A stretch of 64,000 bases of DNA, taken from assembly GCA_040216735.1 (NCBI GenBank), contig JAVJOO010000002.1, positions 647,118 through 711,117 of the forward strand. Reading direction: 5' to 3'. A program made the translations under genes and the position numbers. The number at the start of each line of letters is the position of its first letter. Positions within the stretch are counted from its first letter, which is position 1. The notes under the pieces were generated by a model. The model did no database searches. It was not told the origin of the DNA and saw only the letters and a list, made by a program, of their open reading frames with translations. Source of the stretch: Alphaproteobacteria bacterium (lineage in GTDB: Bacteria; Pseudomonadota; Alphaproteobacteria; SHVP01). Below, piece by piece: positions 45,451 through 53,266 of the stretch.

Positions 45451-47334
45451 TCAACCCCTTGCCATGCTCCGGCGCCAAAGCTGTATTACATATAGTTTGA
45501 AGACTATCTGGGCAACGCGGGCCGTGGGCGCAGCCTGGAACCCGCGCCAAGTGTCTCGGGCCGCATCTGCATTGAGAAGGCCGTCAAGGTCGTCGAACGC
45601 GGTAAAGGCTTGGTCGACGCGGGCGCGCCACGAGCCCGCGAGCAAGTCCGATTCCTGAATGTTGGTGCCGAAACCGCGTTTGGGCGCAAATAAGAGAGCG
45701 TCCGGCACCCTGCCCCGCAGAGCCTGCTTCAGAATCCATTTGAGGCCAGCCGGATCGAACAACCGGTGCACCTTGCGCCGGAACGGTGTCGCCAGGGCGA
45801 GGCCGACCATGTCTTGATCGAGGAACGGGCTGCGGGTTTCGACGCCGGCGGCCATCGCCGGCAGGTCGCCGGCAATGGTGACCGACGGGGCGTTCTCGCT
45901 GAGCAATGCGGTCAAGGCTGCCTCGTCGATATAGGCGCGCGGGCGCGCGCCGATCGGTAGTTGGGCCGCCCATCGTTGGGTGAGATCCGCAGGGTGGGGC
46001 CGTGCTGGTCCATTGAGCAGGCGCGGCCATACCGCCTCCGCGCTGTACCGCAGCAGCGCCGCCCGGCGATGTCCCGCGGGTGCCCCGAGGACCAACGCCC
46101 CGAGGCGAAGCCGCGCCGGGAGCGCTTTGATCCGCGCCAGCACACGCCACAGCGGGCGGATAACGGCCGGGACAATAGCTTCTATGCGACTCAGCAGCGC
46201 CTGTTGAAGGTGGCTTGAATAACCGAAGAATAGTTCGTCAGCGCCGTGCCCGGTGAGAACCACCTTGATCCCATCGGCTTGGATCGCGCGACACAGTTGT
46301 AAAGTATGCACCAGCGGCAGCAGGGCGATCGGTTCGCCGTGCCGTGCAACGAGTTCCTCCAGCCCGTCGTGATGACGGTCGGGATCGAAGAGAACTTCCT
46401 TGTGACGCGTGCCGAGGCGATCGGCCATTGCCCGCGCCCGTGGAAGTTCGTCGTCGCCCGCATCGCGTCCCAATACGTAGCTGCGCGTGCCAACCGCCCC
46501 GGCGGCGACCATCGATTGCGCGATCGCCGAGGAATCGACGCCCCCCGATAGGAGTACGGCAACTTCGACATCGGCTTCCTTGCGCAACGCCACGGCATGG
46601 TCCAACACCGCGGTTGCTTGCGAAGGCGTGGTATCTCGGCTAACCAAAGGCGGATGCCAGTAGCGCCAGATTCGCTCGACCGCACCGCCCTGGATGCTCA
46701 TCGCATGGCCCGCAGGGAGCCGCCTGATGTCGCGGTAGATCGTCCACGGATCGGGGACGTGGCGCATATTGTCGATCAGATAGAGCGCGACCGCCTCGGG
46801 GTCGAGCGTACGTCCGACCATGGGAAGTTGCAGCAGCGCCGGAATTTCGGAGGCGAGCGCAACGCCCCCGTCCCAGTGGGCATAGACCAACGGCTTCTTG
46901 CCGACGCGGTCGCGCGCGGCAAACAGTCTTTCGGATTTGGTGTCATAGAGCAGGAAGGCGAACATGCCGTGTAGCTGCGCTAGCGCGGCCTCGCCCTCCT
47001 CTTCCCACAGGTGCAGGATGACTTCCGAATCGGTGTTTGAGCGAAAACGGTGGCCGCGCCGTTCCAGGTCTGCCCGCAGGGCACGCCAGTTGTATATCTC
47101 GCCGTTGAAACTCAGCCACAGCGTTTCGTCTTCGTTGGCCATTGGTTGGCGCCCACGCGGCGACAGGTCGACAATGGAAAGCCGCGTGTGCCCGAGCGCG
47201 GTCCGGCCCTCCGGCGCCAGCCATTGGTCCTCGCCGTCCGGCCCACGGTGGCGCAGGGTCGCCGTCATTGCCGCAACGTGGTCGCCCAGATCGGGAACGG
47301 CGGCGTGTGCGGCAATGCCGGCTATGCCGCACAT
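45451..47334 (-). CDS. Asparagine-synthase-like glutamine amidotransferase (3 of 3)
   Basis: A 627-residue class II amidotransferase with ATG then Cys2 (MCGIAGI), RLSIVD, FNGEIYN, the PP-loop SGGVDS and LTGHGADELFFGY. The last motif (GHGADE) differs from the GDGGDE of the other two, so it belongs to a different subgroup. All catalytic elements seem present. It heads the minus-strand run of the polysaccharide locus and faces a divergent methyltransferase gene only 35 bases away. Confidence 0.92.
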   Translation of the reverse strand: MCGIAGIAAHAAVPDLGDHVAAMTATLRHRGPDGEDQWLAPEGRTALGHTRLSIVDLSPRGRQPMANEDETLWLSFNGEIYNWRALRADLERRGHRFRSNTDSEVILHLWEEEGEAALAQLHGMFAFLLYDTKSERLFAARDRVGKKPLVYAHWDGGVALASEIPALLQLPMVGRTLDPEAVALYLIDNMRHVPDPWTIYRDIRRLPAGHAMSIQGGAVERIWRYWHPPLVSRDTTPSQATAVLDHAVALRKEADVEVAVLLSGGVDSSAIAQSMVAAGAVGTRSYVLGRDAGDDELPRARAMADRLGTRHKEVLFDPDRHHDGLEELVARHGEPIALLPLVHTLQLCRAIQADGIKVVLTGHGADELFFGYSSHLQQALLSRIEAIVPAVIRPLWRVLARIKALPARLRLGALVLGAPAGHRRAALLRYSAEAVWPRLLNGPARPHPADLTQRWAAQLPIGARPRAYIDEAALTALLSENAPSVTIAGDLPAMAAGVETRSPFLDQDMVGLALATPFRRKVHRLFDPAGLKWILKQALRGRVPDALLFAPKRGFGTNIQESDLLAGSWRARVDQAFTAFDDLDGLLNADAARDTWRGFQAAPTARVAQIVFKLYVIQLWRRSMARG

Positions 47335-47369
47335 AAGACCGTGACCAAACAGGTGCAGAGGGCAGCGTC

Positions 47370-48071
47370 ATGACCGTGAGACGCCGGCTGTTCGACCTCA
47401 CCCGTCGGCTTTCCAACCGGCTGTTCGGGCCGGAGCTGATGCATCGCTCGGGCCTGGTGCGTGGGCTTTGGGCGGGTTGGCGCAGAATTGTCGAGGCGTT
47501 TTCGCCGGCCTATCGCCGTCAAGCCCGGTTCGAACGCGAAAACCCAGAAGCCCCTTGGCTGGTGCCCGCCGCGATCCCGTTTATCGAGCGGGAATTGCGG
47601 GCGGAAATGCGGGGTCTCGAATGGGGGGCGGGCCGGTCGACCCTGTGGCTGGCCCGGCAGGGGTTGACGCTGGTCAGCATCGAGGGCCGGCGGTCGTGGC
47701 GGGACAAGGTCGCGGCATGGCTGCAGCGTGACGGCTTGGCCGCGCGCGTCAGTCTTCCAGTCGTCGATGTGCTCCGCGACCATGGCGTCGATCCCGGCAC
47801 GATCGACGCGTACGCCTCGGCGCCCAAAGGATTTGTCCCGCCCGCCTTCGACGTCGTGCTGGTCGATGGCCACTTTCGGTCGGCCTGTCTGCGCCGGGTA
47901 CCGACATTGCTGGCGCCAGGCGGCCTTCTTATCGTCGACAATGCCGAGGTTGCAGATGTCCGCGACCAGATCGCGCGATTGGCGCCCCACCGTATCGGCG
48001 ATTTCGACAATGGGATTTGGCTGACCCACGTCTACCGTGCTCCGGCGGAAGGTCTGCCGCCGCTCGACTGA
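47370..48071 (+). CDS. SAM-methyltransferase-fold protein
   Basis: A 233-residue protein with a motif I-like GLEWGAGRSTLWLA near residues 75-90, followed by SIEGRRSW, VDGHFRSACL and a LAPGGLLIVDN segment. This pattern fits a class I methyltransferase of the type often found in polysaccharide loci. The last 40 bases overlap the opposing O-antigen-ligase-family gene tail to tail. Confidence 0.75.
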   Translation: MTVRRRLFDLTRRLSNRLFGPELMHRSGLVRGLWAGWRRIVEAFSPAYRRQARFERENPEAPWLVPAAIPFIERELRAEMRGLEWGAGRSTLWLARQGLTLVSIEGRRSWRDKVAAWLQRDGLAARVSLPVVDVLRDHGVDPGTIDAYASAPKGFVPPAFDVVLVDGHFRSACLRRVPTLLAPGGLLIVDNAEVADVRDQIARLAPHRIGDFDNGIWLTHVYRAPAEGLPPLD

Positions 48072-49267
48072 AGAGCCGCGACCGTCAGGCCGACCGCCAA
48101 GATAATCGTGGCCCACCACCAGGATTGCCACATGCCGAAACTGACCACCGCAACCGTGAATGTACTTGTCGATAACCCGGCAACGGCGGCGCGACCCAGG
48201 CGATCGGTCGCGCGGGCGTAGCCCTGAATGCTCAACGCCGCCACCAGCCACGCCAGTGCCAGCGCGCCGACGGCGCCGAGTTCGAGCCAGACCTGCACCG
48301 CGGCGTTGTGGGTGTGGAGCGGCAGCAGCCGTGGCAAGTTGGGTGTGCCGTCGGGGAGCGTGCCGACGGGGCGCCCACAGGGGGTCATAAAGTCGGCATA
48401 GCCCTGTCCGCCGGGAACGAAGCGCGATGTTGCTAGGCCCCAGCCGGCAACCGGCTTCTCCGACCAGCGATCGAGCGCGAAGTTCCAAATCGTGACGCGG
48501 TGAATGACAGAGGCTTTGCTATCGATCAGGCCGCATAGCCTACCGAGATTGTCGTAGGGCAGCACCACGGGAACCGCCAATACAAACACGGTTTGCCCAA
48601 CGAGTAAGAGCCACCGCAGGCGCGGTACCGCGAAGATCGTAGCGGCGGCAGCCAGTCCGGCGACCAGAGCAAGTTGCGCCGAGGTCTGTTCGAGCGCGAA
48701 CGGCATCGGGGCGACGATCAAGATCGCGACGGCCAGGAGCCGTCGTCCCATGCGCCACAACCCTATCGCCAGAGGGAGCGCGAAGAGTGCGTGGACCGCC
48801 GCGCCGCGACTGTAGCTCGCAGCCAGCGCGCCCTCGGGTACCGGCCGAGCCCAACCGCTAAGCGCGCCGTCGAGGCCTACATCGGCGAGGACGATCGGTG
48901 TGATTGCCAAGAAGCCGATCGCGGTGGCGGTCAGGATGCGGGCGGGGTCGATTGCCGATCCGCTGCCGAAAGCAGGAATCAATACCATCCCGAAAAGGAT
49001 CAGAACCGCGATTTGTCCGGTCTTGTACAGGGATGCCGACGGTTCTAGAGACCACACGACCGACGCCAAACCGACGGCCAGCAAAGGCCATACTGCCCGC
49101 CCGGCGAGGAGGAGGCGCCTGTCGGCGCGCAAGGCGGGCCAGACGGAGAGGACAAGGGTGAGCGCCAGGAGCCCGACAAGCGGTGTCATGCCCATCGGCG
49201 CGAGGTACGCCACGGGTCCGGTGAGGGCTGCGAGGAAGGTTCCCAACGAAGCGGTGATCGCTATCAT
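48032..49267 (-). CDS. O-antigen ligase/polymerase family (WaaL/Wzy-type) membrane protein
   Basis: A 411-residue inner-membrane protein with about 11-12 hydrophobic segments and the Wzy_C core: a large periplasmic loop ending in LPLHTHNAAVQVWLELGAVG, where the His and Asn are the family's conserved residues. It either polymerises repeat units or ligates the chain to lipid A core. The two roles cannot be told apart from sequence. It starts at ATG 49267, is transcribed toward the methyltransferase gene, and overlaps it by 40 bases at the 3' ends. Confidence 0.88.
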   Translation of the reverse strand: MIAITASLGTFLAALTGPVAYLAPMGMTPLVGLLALTLVLSVWPALRADRRLLLAGRAVWPLLAVGLASVVWSLEPSASLYKTGQIAVLILFGMVLIPAFGSGSAIDPARILTATAIGFLAITPIVLADVGLDGALSGWARPVPEGALAASYSRGAAVHALFALPLAIGLWRMGRRLLAVAILIVAPMPFALEQTSAQLALVAGLAAAATIFAVPRLRWLLLVGQTVFVLAVPVVLPYDNLGRLCGLIDSKASVIHRVTIWNFALDRWSEKPVAGWGLATSRFVPGGQGYADFMTPCGRPVGTLPDGTPNLPRLLPLHTHNAAVQVWLELGAVGALALAWLVAALSIQGYARATDRLGRAAVAGLSTSTFTVAVVSFGMWQSWWWATIILAVGLTVAALQSSGGRPSAGAR

Positions 49268-49635
49268 CTATGGAGCGACCGTCGCGCAATCTAAGGGTGG
49301 TGTGAAACGTACCCTATCGGTGCCACCAGACGGGGATCGACCCCGGGGCCACGGACGAGTCTCAAGAAGTAACAAAGGCTGTGTCGTCCTGCGTTTCGGC
49401 GCGATTTCGGACCCTCGGCGCACTCTAAGCCAATTTGTTCGATTGCCAAGGTCGATGTTGCCCGTATCGAATCGCATGCAACTTCTTTGATCGAGAATCC
49501 TCCGCTGCTCCTGACCGCCGGTATTTCGGTGTATAGTACCGCGCGTCCATCCCTGAAACGTTGTTTCGTGGCGGTGGGCGACTCACCTGCGACCCCCGAT
49601 CACCAACGCATAGAAAGGTCTCTGCAATCGCTAAG
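49268..49635. promoter_or_regulatory. Divergent region and long 5' leader of the DUF6481 gene
   Basis: No gene is visible in these 368 bases. A TATAGT at 49532-49537 with CTGACC at 49511-49516 may be a promoter for the plus-strand gene; the 15-base spacer makes it weak. About 95 bases of leader would follow. It holds an inverted repeat GAAAC/GTTTC (49555-49559 and 49563-49567, three-base gap). AAAGG lies about 17 bases before the ATG, farther than usual. Leftward signals for the ligase-family gene were not resolved. Confidence 0.35.
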
Positions 49636-50064
49636 ATGACTCGCGACCGTCCGAAAGGCGCCTTTAAGGGCGCCGATTGGAATGAACGGTTGAACACCGC
49701 CAAGAACGCCAAACGCGCCGTGGTGGAAAAGAACAAGGCGCGTTTGTCGCCCGACGATCCGGCTGCTGTCGAGCGCCGGGCCGCGCGCCTCGCCGCCAGT
49801 ATTGCCCGCGACGCCCGCCGTGCGGAGCGCGAGGCCGCCCGTGCGGCCAAGGCCGCCGAGCAGGCCGCGATCCGGGCTCGCGAGGAGGCCGCGCGCGCCG
49901 CGGAAGCCGCTGCGCGGGAGGCCGAAGAGGCACGGCTCGCGGAAGAGGCCCGCGCCGAGGCCGCCAGACTTGAGGCTGAAAAGGCCGCAGCGGCGGAGGC
50001 CCTGAAAGCCGAGCAGAAGGCCGCGCGTGACCTACGCTACGCGAAACGAAAGGCACGGCAATAG
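49636..50064 (+). CDS. DUF6481-family protein, charged alanine-rich helix
   Basis: A 142-residue protein. The N-terminus (FKGADWNERLNTAKNAKRAVVE) matches the DUF6481 family of Alphaproteobacteria. The rest is almost entirely Ala/Glu/Arg/Lys, predicted as one long helix or coiled coil (about residues 45-135). No signal peptide or enzyme motif. The frame extends upstream to 49561, but ATG 49636 gives the family N-terminus. Function is unknown; no partner gene is adjacent. Confidence 0.85.
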   Translation: MTRDRPKGAFKGADWNERLNTAKNAKRAVVEKNKARLSPDDPAAVERRAARLAASIARDARRAEREAARAAKAAEQAAIRAREEAARAAEAAAREAEEARLAEEARAEAARLEAEKAAAAEALKAEQKAARDLRYAKRKARQ

Positions 50065-50079
50065 CCTAAAAGAGCGTTA

Positions 50080-50110
50080 GGCGGACGTATCCGTTAGGTG
50101 TCGGTCCGCC
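50080..50110. terminator. Inverted repeat between convergent genes
   Basis: GGCGGAC (50080-50086) pairs with GTCCGCC (50104-50110) across a 17-base loop, between the DUF6481 gene end and the opposing sqr gene end. A second overlapping pairing, GGCACGGC (50052-50059) with GCCGTGCC (50108-50115), could extend it. There is no T-run, so it is at best a weak, possibly bidirectional, termination structure. Confidence 0.3.
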
Positions 50111-50122
50111 GTGCCGAGGCAG

Positions 50123-51400
50123 CTAGTCGGTGCGTAACTTCTTCAAACCCAAGGCGCCCATGATCTGTTTCTCGTAGAACGGTTCGGAAACGCCGCGGCG
50201 TAGTTTTCGTAGGAAGTATTTCTCGAAGCCGACCTTGGCGACGTGCACCCACTTCCCCTCGGCCATCCAATTGACGTTGCGCGGCGGGATCTGCGGGACA
50301 GCAACAAACGCGATCCCGGTATCGCCCATGTCGGCCAAGCACACCGCACTCCACGTCGCCTCGGCTTCGACCGGCCTACCTGCCAGGGCGTCGCCGATAT
50401 TCTTGGCCGTTGCGGTCACCATGCTTTCGATCATGTAACCAGTCTTGGGAACCCCGGTCGGCACCGGCGTCGGGCCGATCGGGGGGATAGCGATGCATAC
50501 GCCGACCGCCCAAATATTCGGAAAGGCCGGATTGCGCTGGTGTTTGTCGACGAGGATGAATCCGCGAGGATTGGCCAGTCCCTCGATATCGCGCACCGCA
50601 TCGATCCCGGTAAAGGCCGGGAGCATCATGCCGTAGGCGTAGGGGATTTCGTGCCGCTTCTTTTCCGTTCCATCTTCGTTGAGTTCGATCGCATGCACCA
50701 TCCCGGGTTCGACCTTTTCGACCTTGGCGTTGCACACCCAGTCGATGTGTCGCTTGCGCATCGCGCTCTCCATCAGCGACTTACTGTCACCGACGCCATT
50801 GAGGCCGAGATGGCCGATCCAAGGCTCGGCGGTCACGAAGGTCATTGGCACCTTGTCGCGAATCTTGCGGCGCCGCAGCTCGGTATCGAGGATGAAAGCG
50901 TATTCGTAAGCGGGCCCGAAACAGCTTGCACCCTGGACCGCGCCGACCACGATCGGTCCGGGGTTCTCGACGAAGGCATCCCATGCGACGCGCGCCTTTT
51001 CGGCATGATCGACGTGGCAAATCGATTGGGTGTGACCGCTAAGCGGGCCCAGACCGGGTACCTCGTCGAAGGCTAACCGCGGCCCGGTCGCAATCACCAG
51101 ATGGTCGTAGGAAATACGCTCGCCGTTCGCCAGTTCGACGGCGTTCTCGCCGGGGTGTACCCGCTTGGCTGCGCTGACAACCACATCGATGTTCTTGCGG
51201 CCGAGCATTTTCGCAAGGTCGAGTTTGATCTGCTTTGGCGTACGCCACCCGACGGCGACCCAAGGGTTGGATGGCACAAAATGAAAGCTCGGAGAATCCG
51301 ACACGACCGTAACCCGGTCGTCCTCGCCGACGGCTTGGCGTACTTCGTAGGCCATTGGCACGCCGCCGATGCCGGCGCCCAGAATGACAATATGCGACAT
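50123..51400 (-). CDS. sqr: Sulfide:quinone oxidoreductase
   Basis: A 425-residue FAD enzyme that oxidises sulfide and passes electrons to the quinone pool at the inner membrane. The FAD motif is IVILGAGIGGVP at the N-terminus. Cys128, Cys160 (GASCFGPAYEY) and Cys354 (AVCLADMGD) correspond to the three catalytic cysteines numbered 128, 160 and 356 in the Acidithiobacillus ferrooxidans enzyme. An extra Cys302 lies in WAVGVCIAIPP. The C-terminal FEKYFLRKL and SEPFYEK are shared with that group and may form the membrane-binding end. ATG 51400 has AAGGGG upstream. It is divergent from the double-hydrolase genes. Confidence 0.9.
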   Translation of the reverse strand: MSHIVILGAGIGGVPMAYEVRQAVGEDDRVTVVSDSPSFHFVPSNPWVAVGWRTPKQIKLDLAKMLGRKNIDVVVSAAKRVHPGENAVELANGERISYDHLVIATGPRLAFDEVPGLGPLSGHTQSICHVDHAEKARVAWDAFVENPGPIVVGAVQGASCFGPAYEYAFILDTELRRRKIRDKVPMTFVTAEPWIGHLGLNGVGDSKSLMESAMRKRHIDWVCNAKVEKVEPGMVHAIELNEDGTEKKRHEIPYAYGMMLPAFTGIDAVRDIEGLANPRGFILVDKHQRNPAFPNIWAVGVCIAIPPIGPTPVPTGVPKTGYMIESMVTATAKNIGDALAGRPVEAEATWSAVCLADMGDTGIAFVAVPQIPPRNVNWMAEGKWVHVAKVGFEKYFLRKLRRGVSEPFYEKQIMGALGLKKLRTD

Positions 51401-51553
51401 GATGAACACGCCCCTTGTTGTTGGACCGGTTTGCTTCAGTTTCCGCCCTGGATGCCCTGGCGGCACTGCGTGAAGTCAATCGGCGCCCTGCATAGTTTGC
51501 GGGGTTTGGCGGACCTGTTAGCGTAGCTGGCAAAACATCGAGGGGAGGTCGGT

Positions 51554-53251
51554 ATGGGGATCGAGCCAGGGCATCCGGCGATACGGCGTCATTTCGTGAC
51601 GGTCAATGGCGCGCGCCAAGTTCACTACCGGCGCGCCGGCAAGGGGCCGGCAGTCGTGCTGCTGCACCAGTCGCCGACGTCGTCGCGCGAGCATGTGCCG
51701 TTGATCGAACGCCTGATGGGCGACTTCACGGTGATCGCGCCTGATACGCCCGGTAACGGATTGTCCGACCCATTGCCGGGCGAACAGCCGTCGTCCGAAG
51801 ACTACGCCCATGCCCTTGCCCAGACCTTGGACGCGCTCGGGATAAAACGCTGCGGGTTGTTCGGCACACACACCGGCGGCGTCACCGCGACCGAGTTTGC
51901 CCGGCTCTATCCGGACCGCGTCAGCGTCGTCATCGTCGACGGCATCACCTGCTGGACCGAAGAAGAACGCGCCGATGCAGTCGCCAACTATTTCACACCG
52001 TTTGCCCCGCGCTGGGACGGTAGCCATTTGACGTGGTTGTGGTCGCGAATGCGCGAACAGACGATCTTTTTTCCCTGGTACGCCAAGTCGCTTGCAGCCC
52101 GACTCGATTACGATTTGCCGCCGCCGGATCGCTTGCACAACAGCTTGCTCGAATTCCTGCGGGCCGGCGACGAATACCGCAAACCCTACAAGGCGGCATT
52201 CCTGTTCAAGGGCGAAGAGGCGATCCCCGCCATTACGTGCCCGGCCTATCTCATGGCGATCGCACCGGATGTGCTGTTCGGTCACTTCGACCGCCTGCCG
52301 CCGTTGCCCGACAACATCAAGATCGAGCGCTTCGGGGCAAGCCGGTCGGAGATGCTCGATCGCGCAGTCGCGGTCCTCGCTCAATACCCCGGACAGGACG
52401 GTGTCCCGGGCCCGGCAGCACCGGGGCCGATCGCCGGTCGAACCTGGCAGGACTATGCCGATGTGGCGGGCGGACAACTGCATATGCGGCGCAGCGCCGG
52501 TAGCGGCCGCCCCGTGCTGGTGCAGCACGACGCGGCGAGCGACAACAACGTTGTGCGCATGGCCGCCGAAGGCTTCGTTGGCAAGCGACCGGTGATAGCT
52601 TTCGATCTGCCGGGCAACGGCGAATCGGACAACACCATTGGGACTGACAAAGACGCGATCACGTGCACGACCTACGCGGCTGTGACCCAACAGGCGCTTG
52701 CGTCGATGGGCTTGAACGAGATCGACTATCTCGGCACCTGGGGCTCCGGCTTTACCGGGCTGGAACTCGCCAAAATGCAGCCCGGCTTAGTGAAACATCT
52801 CGTCGTCGCCCACGTCATCTATCACCCGGAAAGCCTGCGCCGTGAACTACTGGCCAAGTACACCCCTGAGCTAAAGACCGATTGGTGGGGCGGCTATCTG
52901 CTGATGGCCTGGCATGCTATGCGCGATCAAGGCCTTTATTGGCCATGGTACAATCGGACCCGCGAGGGGATCATCCAGCGCGAGCCCTATGTCGACACGG
53001 CGATGGTGCACCGCCGCGTGGTATCGCTCCTGAAGTGCTGGAACATGTGGCAGGCGCATTACGGCGCCCACTGGAAGTACGACGCCCACACGGAATTGGG
53101 GCGAAGCCCGGTGCCGATCGCGTTGGCTGGCCCTGACAACCATCCAGGAACGGACCAGGCGGTCAAGGACCACGCCACGCTTCAACGGGTCACAACCGGC
53201 AATGACATGACCGCCTGGGCGGGCGCGTTGATGCCATTCCTGGATAGCTAG
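51554..53251 (+). CDS. Double alpha/beta-hydrolase-fold protein, paralog 1
   Basis: A 565-residue protein made of two alpha/beta-hydrolase domains. The N-half has HQSPTSSREH (oxyanion-loop area) and DTPGNGLSDP, and at the nucleophile elbow GTHTGG with His106 where Ser is expected. The C-half has QHDAASDN, FDLPGNGESDN and an elbow reading GTWGSG with Trp396 in the nucleophile position. The halves resemble each other (REQTIFFPWY versus RDQGLYWPWY), suggesting an internal duplication. Neither half has the classic GxSxG, so esterase activity by the usual mechanism is doubtful. The next gene is a full-length paralog 15 bases later. Confidence 0.88.
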   Translation: MGIEPGHPAIRRHFVTVNGARQVHYRRAGKGPAVVLLHQSPTSSREHVPLIERLMGDFTVIAPDTPGNGLSDPLPGEQPSSEDYAHALAQTLDALGIKRCGLFGTHTGGVTATEFARLYPDRVSVVIVDGITCWTEEERADAVANYFTPFAPRWDGSHLTWLWSRMREQTIFFPWYAKSLAARLDYDLPPPDRLHNSLLEFLRAGDEYRKPYKAAFLFKGEEAIPAITCPAYLMAIAPDVLFGHFDRLPPLPDNIKIERFGASRSEMLDRAVAVLAQYPGQDGVPGPAAPGPIAGRTWQDYADVAGGQLHMRRSAGSGRPVLVQHDAASDNNVVRMAAEGFVGKRPVIAFDLPGNGESDNTIGTDKDAITCTTYAAVTQQALASMGLNEIDYLGTWGSGFTGLELAKMQPGLVKHLVVAHVIYHPESLRRELLAKYTPELKTDWWGGYLLMAWHAMRDQGLYWPWYNRTREGIIQREPYVDTAMVHRRVVSLLKCWNMWQAHYGAHWKYDAHTELGRSPVPIALAGPDNHPGTDQAVKDHATLQRVTTGNDMTAWAGALMPFLDS

Positions 53252-53266
53252 GCAAGGATTCGCGAC

